A stretch of DNA of 64,000 nucleotides, from NCBI GenBank assembly GCA_002420185.1, contig DIHO01000012.1:180714-244713 (forward strand). Direction: 5' to 3'. The DNA comes from Opitutales bacterium UBA5694 (GTDB lineage Bacteria; Verrucomicrobiota; Verrucomicrobiia; Opitutales; Opitutaceae). Below, in pieces: positions 55,937 to 63,939 of this stretch. The notes beneath the pieces were generated by a model. That model was not told the DNA's origin. It did not search any database and worked only from the letters and a program-made list of their open reading frames with translations. Every line of letters begins with the position of its first letter. Within the stretch, counting starts at the first letter, position 1. Position numbers and translations under genes: made by a program.

Positions 55937-56800
55937 ATGGATGAAAAGGCTTTGGGGAAGAAATCGGGAATCGTTTTGGTTGATAATGGATCTCTAAACC
56001 CTCAATCAATTCTCGAAGCGAGATCGCTAGCGTCGTCGCTATCCAAGCGTCTCCAACGATCGGTTGAATCGGTATCAATCGCACACAGCGACGGAGTTCC
56101 TGCCAGTGAGTTGGGAGGCCTTCGTGCCCAATTGTGGATATCCTATCTTGAAAAAGCTGTCTCGTCTGGAGTCCGTGAGATATTCGCCATCCCCTTATTC
56201 ATTGGGCCGGGGTTTGCCTTAAAAAAGGGGAAAAAGATGGGTTTAGGGCAGTCCAAGGCAACCGGCGGACCGATCGTAAGATGGGCGGACCCATTGGTTA
56301 GTATGACGGACCAAGACTCGCTCCTTACTGAAATTCTGGCAGATAACGTTCTCCGGCTTTTGGATGGAAGTGGGGCAGAGCCTAAGGTTCACAGGGTCAT
56401 GTTGGTAGATCATGGGAGTCCCTTCGTGGAAGTAACTGCTTGCCGCAATTTCGCCGCGAGCCAACTTCAGATTGCTTTAGGAAATCGAGTTGAATCAGTA
56501 GTCGGCTGTTCGATGGAACGCCGGGAAGGGAAGGAATTCGATTTTAATGAACCTTCTCTGGAAGCGGCTCTGAGCAGGGCGATAAAGGATGGCATCGAGG
56601 ACGTTATTATTTGCTATCTCTTCTTATTCTCGGGAAGGCATGCCGGTTCTGGGGGGGATATTGACCAGATATGCCTAAAAGCAGGTTGGAGTCCGAGCCG
56701 GAATCTATTGAAAACTGATTTGATTGGCTTGAATCCGAAGCTCTTGGACCTGCTGGAAAGCCGCTTAAATTCAATTCAGCCTAAGCCCGAGTTTCAATAG
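55937..56800 (+). CDS. CbiX-like sirohydrochlorin chelatase family protein
   Basis: A 287-residue protein with two half-repeats. The first begins GIVLVDNGSLNPQS, the second MLVDHGSPFVEVTACRNFAA, both matching the chelatase (V/L)DHGS start. The pattern EDVIICYLFLFSGRHAGSGG carries a conserved His. Such proteins insert Co, Fe or Ni into tetrapyrroles. In the first half the His of DHGS is Asn, so only the second half is likely to be fully active. No other cobalamin or sirohaem gene is nearby. Confidence 0.75.
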   Translation: MDEKALGKKSGIVLVDNGSLNPQSILEARSLASSLSKRLQRSVESVSIAHSDGVPASELGGLRAQLWISYLEKAVSSGVREIFAIPLFIGPGFALKKGKKMGLGQSKATGGPIVRWADPLVSMTDQDSLLTEILADNVLRLLDGSGAEPKVHRVMLVDHGSPFVEVTACRNFAASQLQIALGNRVESVVGCSMERREGKEFDFNEPSLEAALSRAIKDGIEDVIICYLFLFSGRHAGSGGDIDQICLKAGWSPSRNLLKTDLIGLNPKLLDLLESRLNSIQPKPEFQ

Positions 56801-56898
56801 GCTAAAGCTGCTTCTCGAATAACAATAGAGGCAGTAAAAAACTGCTTGCATTTGGATTCGAACGCAACTGAATAGCGAAGTTCTCTCTTGTCGAGGGC

Positions 56899-56974
56899 GG
56901 GTCGATAGCTCAATCGGTAGAGCAGTTGCCTTTTAAGCAATTGGTTCAGGGTTCGAGTCCCTGTCGACCCACCA
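56899..56974 (+). tRNA. tRNA-Lys (anticodon UUU)
   Basis: Cloverleaf: acceptor GGGTCGA with TCGACCC, D arm GCTCAATCGGTAGAGC, anticodon arm GTTGC-CTTTTAA-GCAAT with TTT at 34-36, T arm CAGGG-TTCGAGT-CCCTG, then A and an encoded CCA. The 76-base length is normal. Its 3' half is repeated at 63940-64000. Confidence 0.96.
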
Positions 56975-56990
56975 TTTAAGTCGCTAATTA
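56930..56990 (+). repeat. Left attachment-site-like repeat (attL)
   Basis: It begins in the tRNA anticodon loop (CTTTTAAGCAATTGG), covers the T arm and CCA, and ends TTTAAGTCGCTAATTA. Because the tRNA 5' half is only present here, this copy keeps the functional tRNA. Confidence 0.75.
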
Positions 56991-57029
56991 ATAAAGACTT
57001 AAGAAGGTGTAAAAGTTAGCTGCTTGACG

Positions 57030-57078
57030 TTTGTACCCGTCATTTGTACCCGTTAAAGAAAATGGCGGGTACACAAAC
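57030..57078. promoter_or_regulatory. GTACCC repeats before the integrase remnant
   Basis: TTTGTACCCGT occurs at 57030-57040 and 57043-57053, a 13-base tandem. GCGGGTACACAAAC at 57065-57078 is an imperfect inverted copy. Lying between the attachment repeat and the integrase start, they are likely integrase arm or operator sites. Confidence 0.5.
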
Positions 57079-57184
57079 ACGGAGAAGGTTCGTCAAAACC
57101 AGGACTCCAAACCTTTTTAGGTGGGCCAATACGGGCGAGCATTACGCTCTCTGCAAGCTAGACGGCAAGCAGCTGAGAACGAAT
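57062..57184 (+). pseudogene. Tyrosine integrase N-terminal remnant
   Basis: ATG 57062 gives 41 codons (MAGTQTRRRFVKTRTPNLFR, WANTGEHYALCKLDGKQLRT) then TAA 57185-57187. The TPNL...YA...GKQ pattern is the N-terminal arm-binding region of tyrosine integrases, common in verrucomicrobia. The core-binding and catalytic domains are missing. In another frame the DNA runs straight into a PIN-domain fragment, so a deletion has fused the two. Position and direction, just inside the tRNA repeat, are as expected for an island integrase. Confidence 0.7.
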
Positions 57185-57510
57185 TAACCGACTTTGGATT
57201 GTCGGCACAAGTGCTACAAGAGTTTTATGCAACCGTAACACGAATATTGAAAGTGCCACTCCCGCCAAAAGAGGTAATGGCGTTTCTTGACCGATTTCAC
57301 GCCTTCCCCTTAGTAGCGACCGACTTCAGCCTCGTCACTGAGGGGATACGCAACTCGGTGAAGTTTCAAGTTTCCTTCTGGGATGGCGCCGTCATCGCGG
57401 CTGCGGAAAGATTGAAGGCCAAGACCTTTTATTCCGAGGATCTCAACGTCGGTCGGTGCTGTGGTGAGGTCACAATTGTTAATCCTTTTGTTGTTTCTTC
57501 GGATCCCTGA
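57121..57510 (+). pseudogene. PIN-domain toxin, N-terminally truncated
   Basis: A 129-codon frame from GTG 57121. From about codon 21 it matches the later two thirds of a VapC-like PIN domain: LSAQVLQEFYATVTRILKVP, FHAFPLVATDFSLVTEGIRN, VKFQVSFWDGAVIAAAERLK and KTFYSEDLNVGR. The acidic residues of WDG and SEDL are present, but the first catalytic Asp (normally in VDTNVL) and its strand are missing. The first 20 codons are antiframe of the integrase remnant. It is unlikely to be an active RNase, and no antitoxin gene is seen. Confidence 0.75.
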
Positions 57511-57540
57511 TATTGGACACTCTCTAGGACGTTGATATTG

Positions 57541-58725
57541 CTACAGGACCGGCTTCGATTTCAGACCCAAATACCACTCCCGAATGCCCCGATTCGTCTT
57601 CGTAAACCCCTCGATCGCTTCCTGGTCCGGCCTCTCCTGCTCGTCGTAAACGCCTTTCTGGCGCGACCGATTCCGCACAAACCCTCCGCACAGGTTGACG
57701 CCCAGGCAATGCCGGTTATCGCGCATAGCGTTCAGCAGGAAGTTGTACTTCTCCGGGTCATGACGCGAACCCCCGGCCGGATCGCGCTTGTTGGTGCGCG
57801 TGGCGTCTGCCACGATGAACGGCAACCCGGTTCGCTCCGACCAGCGTGTCATCTTTGGGCTTGTATCTTCCAACGCGCCCCCCAGTTGCACGCCGATTGC
57901 GTCAATGAACTCCGCGGCCGTGTCAATCACGGGCTCGGGCATCGGCGTGGCGAGGTTGTACCGGTCGCCAAAGATCAGGTGGTTTGTGTCGTACCGCCGG
58001 ATCGCGTCGCACGTCACTTGATAGTATCGGCGCGTGTCCTTCGCGATCTTGGCGCGACCGGCCGGCGTCTGCAGCAACTCCGGATCGTGAATCGTGTCCT
58101 TCGCGGGGTAGCGGTCCGACTTGTTGACCAGCAGCGGCACATCGGTGAAGTAGTACCCGATGAGGTTCGCATCGTCCGCTAGGGCCGCGCAATTTTCGCG
58201 AGCGACGTAGTCGCACCACATCTCAAAGTCTCGCGAGTAGACGTCCGGCCATTTGCGCCCGAGCTTCCAGCGGTGCGCCTCCAGGAACGCTAGGTTGTGG
58301 AAGTAGGGCATCCCCGTCCAGTTGTAGTGGTCGCGTGTCCAGTTGGGCGAGTGCCAGTGGTAGTCGGGCTCGCGCAGCACGACCTCCTGGTTCCAGCCGA
58401 TCGAGTTGAAGCCCCAGGCCTTAAGGTCCGGCGCCACGCGCTCCTTGATCCAACGCTCTTCGCTCGCGCCGTAGCGATCCTGCCAGAGGTGGATGTTTTC
58501 GGGGTACCGCATCGCCGACGAATCGATGTGGTTGAACGAGATGGCGAAGAACGGCTCGCCTCCGGGCGTCGCGAACAGGCGGCGTCCGTCAAATTCCTGC
58601 ACCGTGAAATACCTTGAGGTGGTGCCAAAAGCAGGGCGCTGGGCCATCCCGGCAACGACTATCAGTGCCGCGTTAACAATCAGTTGGTTGAAGCCACGAC
58701 GTGAATATAATTGTTGGCCTTTCAT
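57541..58725 (-). CDS. Agarase-like TIM-barrel glycoside hydrolase candidate, Tat-exported
   Basis: A 394-residue protein. The N-terminus has a twin-arginine motif (SRRGFNQL) and hydrophobic stretch. The body looks like a GH-A type barrel similar to proteins labelled agarase in planctomycetes: PFFAISFNHIDSSAMRYPEN, APDLKAWGFNSIGWNQEVVL, DDANLIGYYFTDVPLLVN and HLIFGDRYNL. The expected acid is not certain: TD in YYFTDVP takes the place where NE or DE is common. Base composition is clearly richer in G+C than all neighbours (58021-58080 is about 65%), so it was probably acquired from a G+C-rich donor. It lies on the opposite strand to the other cargo genes. Confidence 0.6.
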   Translation of the reverse strand: MKGQQLYSRRGFNQLIVNAALIVVAGMAQRPAFGTTSRYFTVQEFDGRRLFATPGGEPFFAISFNHIDSSAMRYPENIHLWQDRYGASEERWIKERVAPDLKAWGFNSIGWNQEVVLREPDYHWHSPNWTRDHYNWTGMPYFHNLAFLEAHRWKLGRKWPDVYSRDFEMWCDYVARENCAALADDANLIGYYFTDVPLLVNKSDRYPAKDTIHDPELLQTPAGRAKIAKDTRRYYQVTCDAIRRYDTNHLIFGDRYNLATPMPEPVIDTAAEFIDAIGVQLGGALEDTSPKMTRWSERTGLPFIVADATRTNKRDPAGGSRHDPEKYNFLLNAMRDNRHCLGVNLCGGFVRNRSRQKGVYDEQERPDQEAIEGFTKTNRGIREWYLGLKSKPVL

Positions 58726-59068
58726 GAACGAGAACCTTTGTTTTGGATGCGGGGAAACTGGTTACTATCCACTGTCTAAAGGGAGCTGGCATTGAATGGC
58801 AATGTTTCTAATAGGGGTGCCCCTTTAAACATATAATGGACAAAACAGAGCAAATGACAGCGGTCGTTCCGGTGTCACCAATGCCTGTCGGCAGTGATCT
58901 TATTCAGAGGACGATTTGATAGACTTAGAGGACGAAGACGAAGACGACGACGGAGATGGGGGCGTACTAGCCGAACAGTAGGTCAACCAAAGCGGCCCTT
59001 TCATTGAAAGGCAATCCTAACACCGTTCGCCCTTGCCAGATTATGCGAGGTTGCCGTATGGTAAACCC
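58726..59068. other. Gap with acidic fragment and a repeated leader
   Basis: About 340 bases. The plus strand holds a short acidic frame ending LEDEDEDDDGDGG..AEQ and TAG at 58979-58981, perhaps the end of a lost gene. The sequence at 59026-59052 recurs at 61085-61111 (23 of 27 identical), in both cases shortly before a secreted-protein gene. Confidence 0.45.
59026..59052 (+). repeat. Leader repeat, copy 1
   Basis: TTCGCCCTTGCCAGATTATG begins a 27-base stretch matching 61085-61111 (TTCGCCATTGCCAGATTGAG) at 23 of 27 bases. Both copies precede the ATG of a large secreted protein by 17-42 bases. Confidence 0.5.
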
Positions 59069-61054
59069 ATGTTTAGCCAGTTGTCAGTTATTCGCCTATT
59101 TAACAATCTTGTTCTTATTTTTTGCTTCTCATTGCCCTTTCAGTCGGGCTTGTGCCAGCAGTTCCTGCAGCTGGGAAAAGACTTTAAAGAGTTGGAGCGG
59201 GACTTTGATTATCCAGGCATACCGGTTTCTCTTAGCGCGGATGGAAGGGTCCTAGCTATCGCTGAGGCTAGTGGCTTGGGGCATGTTAGCGTGTATGCGT
59301 ATGATGTTAATACTGCGTCTTGGTCGCAACTAGGAGAGGCGATATACGGAGAGGAGGCAGGAGGCTACTTTGGTTTTTCAGTTTCCCTGAGTTCCGATGG
59401 AAAAGTTCTAGCGATCGGAGCACCTGAAGAGGGTGGCTCGGGCTGTGTTCGTGTGTACGACTATAATGCTAGTACTGCTTCTTGGTCGCGACTAGGGGAG
59501 GATATAGACGGAGAGGCGTCAGGGGACTACTTTGGTATGTCAGTTTCTCTGAATTCCGATGGCAAAGTCCTAGCCATCAGTGCCCCCTATAACAGTGGTA
59601 CTGAATCAGGGCTTGTTCGCATATACCGCCTCGATCCTACTTCCGCAGGATGGTTGAAGGTCGGCCAGGATATTGCCGGGGAGTCTCCCTCGGATTATCT
59701 AGGTGAAAGATTATCCTTGAGCTCTGACGGATCAACGGTGGCCATATCGGCACCAGCGAATGACGGTAATGGCGATGTATCTGGTCATGTTCGTGTGTTT
59801 CGGTACGATGCAAATACTAATTCATGGTTTCAACTTGGCGGGGACATAGACGGGGAGGCCCCTGGAGACTTCTCTGGCAGCTCACTTTCTCTCAGCTCAG
59901 ATGGAACGGTTGTGGCGATCGGTGCTGAATACAACGATGGCAATGGCAATGCATCTGGCCATGTTCGCGTTTACACTTTTGATACTATCGAAGTGGAGTG
60001 GTCGCAGATCGGAGATGATTTAGACGGAGAGGCGTCTGGTGACCGTTTTGGTAATTCAATTGCTCTTAGTTCCGATGGAACGGTTCTTGCGATAGGTGGT
60101 TACAGGAATGGCGGCAATGGTGATAACGCTGGCCATGTTCGCGTCTACACTTACGATTCTAGCTCCGGTTCGTGGGCGAAGCTCTTGGCAGACATAGATG
60201 GGGAAGCGGCTAACTTTTTTGGTGCCTCGGTCTCTATAAATTCTGATGGAACGATTGTGGCGATCGGTGCATATGGCTCTACAAATTCTTCGCAACGCGA
60301 TGTAGGTTATGTTCGTGTAGCCAATTTCGATACCGATACAGATGGGGACGGTGTGGGTGACAATTCTGATGTCTTTCCCCTAGATTCTACTGAAAGTTTG
60401 GATACCGACAACGATGGTGTTGGGAACAACACGGATACTGATGATGATGGAGACGGTTACGCTGATGCTTTTGAGGTCGCAATTATGGCTTTGCAAATGA
60501 GTCCAACTGACAGCGAAGATATTCAGGCCTTTGAAAAGCTCTTGGATGACCATGATATCCCTTTTGTGAACTATCAAAAAGCTGCCGCTGCGGAGGCATC
60601 CCGTACGATTGTCAATGTATCGGCTCGGGTTGATTTAGGCCAGGGGGAGATCGTAACACCAGGTTTCACAGTGCTGGGTGAACAGAAGAAGCTGCTTATT
60701 CGTGCTGTTGGACCAAAACTTGTGGATCTGGGCGTCCAATCACCGATGCAAAATCCAACAATGAGTGTTTATAAGTCCCGATGGGATGGCAATCCGCCGG
60801 ATTTATTAGCCACGATTGATGATTGGAAGGCTGACAACGGCAATGTCGCGGAAATCGTAGCTGCTACGAGTTCGGCTGGGGCATTCCCGTTAGAGCCAAC
60901 CGAGACCTTCCAAGGACGTCCGTTTATGACTGAAGATACAAGTAGTGCCGCGGTTCTCTTAACGCTTGATGTAGGGGTTTACACAGTACAGGTGAGCTCG
61001 GCCGACGATGGGGTGGGTGAAGTGCTAGTTGAGGTCTATGAGGTTACCGATTAG
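59069..61054 (+). CDS. Secreted beta-propeller protein with TSP3 repeats and Opitutae C-terminal domain
   Basis: About 661 residues from ATG 59069, which opens a signal peptide (VIRLFNNLVLIFCFSLPFQS). The upstream ATG-like start at 59033 gives a poor leader. Seven FG-GAP/propeller-like repeats of about 50-65 residues follow, each with S-x-SSDGxVxAIGA (for example DYFGMSVSLNSDGKVLAISA and DRFGNSIALSSDGTVLAIGG). Next comes an Asp-rich thrombospondin type 3 calcium stretch (DTDGDGVGDNSDVFPLDSTE). The C-terminal domain (LIRAVGPKLVDLGV, VLVEVYEVTD) is frequent at the ends of secreted Opitutae proteins. Likely a calcium-dependent surface or exoprotein. Confidence 0.85.
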   Translation: MFSQLSVIRLFNNLVLIFCFSLPFQSGLCQQFLQLGKDFKELERDFDYPGIPVSLSADGRVLAIAEASGLGHVSVYAYDVNTASWSQLGEAIYGEEAGGYFGFSVSLSSDGKVLAIGAPEEGGSGCVRVYDYNASTASWSRLGEDIDGEASGDYFGMSVSLNSDGKVLAISAPYNSGTESGLVRIYRLDPTSAGWLKVGQDIAGESPSDYLGERLSLSSDGSTVAISAPANDGNGDVSGHVRVFRYDANTNSWFQLGGDIDGEAPGDFSGSSLSLSSDGTVVAIGAEYNDGNGNASGHVRVYTFDTIEVEWSQIGDDLDGEASGDRFGNSIALSSDGTVLAIGGYRNGGNGDNAGHVRVYTYDSSSGSWAKLLADIDGEAANFFGASVSINSDGTIVAIGAYGSTNSSQRDVGYVRVANFDTDTDGDGVGDNSDVFPLDSTESLDTDNDGVGNNTDTDDDGDGYADAFEVAIMALQMSPTDSEDIQAFEKLLDDHDIPFVNYQKAAAAEASRTIVNVSARVDLGQGEIVTPGFTVLGEQKKLLIRAVGPKLVDLGVQSPMQNPTMSVYKSRWDGNPPDLLATIDDWKADNGNVAEIVAATSSAGAFPLEPTETFQGRPFMTEDTSSAAVLLTLDVGVYTVQVSSADDGVGEVLVEVYEVTD

Positions 61055-61080
61055 CAAACGACAAGCTAACAAGTGAGTAG
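61021..61080 (+). repeat. Gene-end repeat, copy 1
   Basis: Covers the last 11 codons of the propeller gene and 26 bases after it. It aligns without gaps to 63548-63607 at 46 of 60 bases. Confidence 0.6.
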
Positions 61081-61084
61081 CTCT

Positions 61085-61111
61085 TTCGCCATTGCCAGAT
61101 TGAGCGAGTTT
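61085..61111 (+). repeat. Leader repeat, copy 2
   Basis: Second copy of the 27-base leader sequence, directly after gene-end repeat copy 1 and before the ATG at 61126. Confidence 0.5.
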
Positions 61112-61125
61112 AACTCAATTTTAAT

Positions 61126-63543
61126 ATGACTCATATATTTAGAAAGCCTATTAGTGGTTTAATCCTTATGGTTGCCTTGGCCTTTGTCGCTTATGGTCAG
61201 CAGCGGGATAAACCGATTTTCATAAGCGGCGTGTACCCACACCTAACGACTTACGCCGATAATGGCGGGGAGCTAAAGACACTGAACGAGTGCGGTATCG
61301 GAGCAGTCGTGCCGTGGGCTGGGAAATTGTGGATGGTGAATTACGGGGCTCACGAACCATTTGGAAGCGATCATAAGCTCTACTCGATTGGCGAGGGCTT
61401 GGAGTTGACCATTCATCCTGAAAGCGTGGGCGGTACGCCAGCTGGGCGAATGATTCATAAAGAATCGAATCAATTGTTGATGGCCCATTACGTGATCGAC
61501 CAATCCGGCAAGGTGAGGGCGGTTCCGCCAGAGATTATGCCGGGGAGAATTACAGCGTTTACGCGACATCTGAAGGACCCTGAGAATTGGGTCTACGTCG
61601 TGGATATGGAGGGCATGATTTACGAATTGAACGTGCATGACCTAGAGGTGCGGAAGCTATTTCACAAACCTGTGCCGGGTTGGCATGCGAAGGGCGCTTA
61701 TGTGGCTCAAGGGAAGTTGATAATGGCCAATAATGGCGAGCATATAGGAGGCAGTTTTCGTCAGGGAGTTTCGGATGAAGAAGCGAAAGCGATTCTTGCG
61801 CGAATCAAAGCCAAGAGCGAAGATGAGCGGGGTTCCCTTTCGTCATGGGATGGCGAATATTGGGAGGTGCTCGAGCGGAAACAGTATACCGATGTGATGG
61901 GTCCTGGCGGTATTAAGGGGAATGTTAACGATACCGACCAAGTTTGGTCCATTGGTTGGGACAATCGCTCTTTAAGGCTTAAGGTGATGGATGATGGGCA
62001 GTGGTCCACGTATTTGTTGCCTAAAGCTTCTTTCAATAATGATGCGATTCATGGATGGTATACAGAGTGGCCACGAATTCGTGAATTGAGTGGCGGCGAT
62101 TGGATGATGGACATGCATGGTATGTTTTTCGATTTTCCACCTACTTTTTCGGCTAGTAATTCTGCAGGTCTATCTCCGATTGGAAGTCACCTGCGTTACA
62201 TTCCTGATTTCTGCGAATGGAATGGACGTTTGGTTTTAGCGACTGACGAAACATCGATTCAAGGGAACCCGCGAGCGGGTCAGCCGCAAAGCAATCTTTG
62301 GTTTGGAATGAGGGGTGAATTGAAAAAATGGGGCCCGGGGGCTGGCTATGGAGGACCGTGGATCAATGATCCGGTCGCTGCCAATGTACCTAGTCTACCC
62401 TTTTTGGTAAACGGATTTAAGGAACGGACGCTTCACCTGGTTGTTCATGACCAAGAGGATGTAACGATTTCCATTGAGGTGGATTACAAGGGAACCGGAA
62501 ACTGGGAGGTTTATAAGAGTGTATCAGTGACTGGATACGCTCCGTTCGTATTCCCCAAATCGTTTAAAGCTCAATGGGTTCGTCTTCGTCCTTGTCGCGC
62601 TTGTGTAGCTTCAGGCTATTTTCATCAGTCAGACACGAACTATCGTAAAGCTAGCGAAGGTCGGAGATTGTTTTCGGGATTAGCGGATTTGGGAGAAGAG
62701 ACGGTTAGCGGTTCGGCTTTGTATGCTCTGAGAAAATCTCGGAATTTGGCGGTGAGCGATCTTAAGGGTAAGACTAGCGAGTTTAGTAAAGAGCAATTTG
62801 CGTTTGTCCCTGGGAATGATCTGAGCTCCGATGTGAAGGAGCATTTGAATACGAAGCCGAAGTTCACCATGGACGAGGCTTCCGTAATTGTCGAATCTCA
62901 TGGAGAGCGGTTGCGATTGCCAAAAGGGGATGCGTCTTATGATCAGCCGTTTTCGTTCGGATGGCCGCGTACTTACCGCGAAATCGAGTCGGAGCGAGAA
63001 TTGGCGAATATTCATGGAACGTTCTACGAGCTACCGTTGGTTGAGAATGACAAGCCGCCATTGTTTCAAAAACTCCGCCCGATAAGCAGTCACCGAAAGC
63101 AAATAGCCGATTTTGCATCTTGGAATGGACTTCTTGTAATGACGGGTGTGGGTGCGAACGCAAAGGAGAGCGAGCATGTCTATAGAAGCAATGAAAGTAG
63201 TGAAGCTCTCTGGTTTGGCGCCATTGATGATCTTTGGAAACTCGGCAAGCCGATTGGCAAGGGTGGTCCGTGGAAGGAATCTAGAGTAGAAGCAGGCGAT
63301 GTCTCGGATCCGTATTTGATGACCGGTTACGACAAGAAGCGTCTTACGCTATCAGTAGACAAACCAACGACGATAACCCTAGAGATCAATTTCGACCATC
63401 ATGGGTATCACGAGTATCGTTCTTGGGAAATGACTCCGGGCGCTCCAGTCGATTTCGATTTTCCCAAAGGGTTTAGTGCTCATTGGGCACGTTTGGTTTC
63501 GAGTAGCGATTGTGTAGTGTCGGCCGTTTTTACTTACGAGTAG
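61126..63543 (+). CDS. Large secreted protein of unknown function with internal duplication
   Basis: An 805-residue protein with a signal peptide (PISGLILMVALAFVAYGQ). I do not recognise the family. The N-terminal third looks like a propeller (AGKLWMVNYGAHEPFGSDHK, IYELNVHDLEVRKLFHKP). Residues about 326-500 and 626-805 are duplicates: each has an HGxFF/Y start, an IGSH.../ISSH... segment, an EWNGRLVLATD or SWNGLLVMTG strand, LWFG, GGPW and a C-terminal beta domain ending F(P/H)K-F.AxWxRL. It follows the propeller gene by 71 bases, with the repeated leader between, and may be co-expressed with it. Confidence 0.8.
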   Translation: MTHIFRKPISGLILMVALAFVAYGQQRDKPIFISGVYPHLTTYADNGGELKTLNECGIGAVVPWAGKLWMVNYGAHEPFGSDHKLYSIGEGLELTIHPESVGGTPAGRMIHKESNQLLMAHYVIDQSGKVRAVPPEIMPGRITAFTRHLKDPENWVYVVDMEGMIYELNVHDLEVRKLFHKPVPGWHAKGAYVAQGKLIMANNGEHIGGSFRQGVSDEEAKAILARIKAKSEDERGSLSSWDGEYWEVLERKQYTDVMGPGGIKGNVNDTDQVWSIGWDNRSLRLKVMDDGQWSTYLLPKASFNNDAIHGWYTEWPRIRELSGGDWMMDMHGMFFDFPPTFSASNSAGLSPIGSHLRYIPDFCEWNGRLVLATDETSIQGNPRAGQPQSNLWFGMRGELKKWGPGAGYGGPWINDPVAANVPSLPFLVNGFKERTLHLVVHDQEDVTISIEVDYKGTGNWEVYKSVSVTGYAPFVFPKSFKAQWVRLRPCRACVASGYFHQSDTNYRKASEGRRLFSGLADLGEETVSGSALYALRKSRNLAVSDLKGKTSEFSKEQFAFVPGNDLSSDVKEHLNTKPKFTMDEASVIVESHGERLRLPKGDASYDQPFSFGWPRTYREIESERELANIHGTFYELPLVENDKPPLFQKLRPISSHRKQIADFASWNGLLVMTGVGANAKESEHVYRSNESSEALWFGAIDDLWKLGKPIGKGGPWKESRVEAGDVSDPYLMTGYDKKRLTLSVDKPTTITLEINFDHHGYHEYRSWEMTPGAPVDFDFPKGFSAHWARLVSSSDCVVSAVFTYE

Positions 63544-63547
63544 AGCA

Positions 63548-63607
63548 AGTGCTTGTTGAGTTGCATGAGATCACCGATTAGCCAACCCCAAGCTGATGGG
63601 CGAGTAG
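63548..63607 (+). pseudogene. Orphan gene end, remnant of a propeller-protein paralogue
   Basis: Codons 63549-63581 read VLVELHEITD and stop, matching the last residues of the 59069-61054 product (VLVEVYEVTD). The match goes on past the stop. The rest of that gene is absent, replaced by the 805-residue gene that ends 5 bases earlier. Confidence 0.6.
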
Positions 63608-63649
63608 AGCTGAGGCTCAGGGCGTTGACTTGCACGAGTTGGCCAAGGA

Positions 63650-63742
63650 ATGTTGAAGTCTGACGAATGGACGCCGGAGCAAAGGATAGAAGCTGCCAAA
63701 CTGGCTGACATCGCTTTGACGCAACGCCAAAAAAAGAACTAG
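63650..63742 (+). CDS. Tiny ORF or gene tail
   Basis: Thirty codons reading MLKSDEWTPEQRIEAAKLAD and on to QRQKKN, with an AAGGA-like site just before the ATG. The composition is protein-like and resembles the tail of a larger protein. It may be a remnant at the island edge. I do not assign a function. Confidence 0.3.
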   Translation: MLKSDEWTPEQRIEAAKLADIALTQRQKKN

Positions 63743-63939
63743 GTACAAGGCTTTTTGTGCATTCCTTTAGCTATCGCAAGCAATGCCAAAGCGGCCTCCT
63801 GCGTTTAACCCTCGTGCCTAAAATCGCCTTTAAAACAGGTTAAATTTCCTTAAAGTGGTTTAAATAAAAATCGCTGTAAGCCTTTATTTATCAAATAAAT
63901 ATCGATAAATTTTAACTGGCTTTAATTGTTACGTTTTAA

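Noticed and set aside
57121..57510. Functional VapC toxin
   Set aside because: The first catalytic Asp strand of the PIN domain is missing and no antitoxin gene precedes it.
57532..58182. Plus-strand frame of 216 codons opposite the agarase-like gene
   Set aside because: High G+C makes long open frames on all strands here. The minus-strand product has a Tat signal and family motifs; the plus product is Arg/Val/Leu rich without any.
61054..61130. Integron attC site between the two secreted-protein genes
   Set aside because: The repeats flank genes as cassettes would, but I could not find paired RYYYAAC/GTTRRRY core sites or the expected folded palindrome, and no integron integrase is present.
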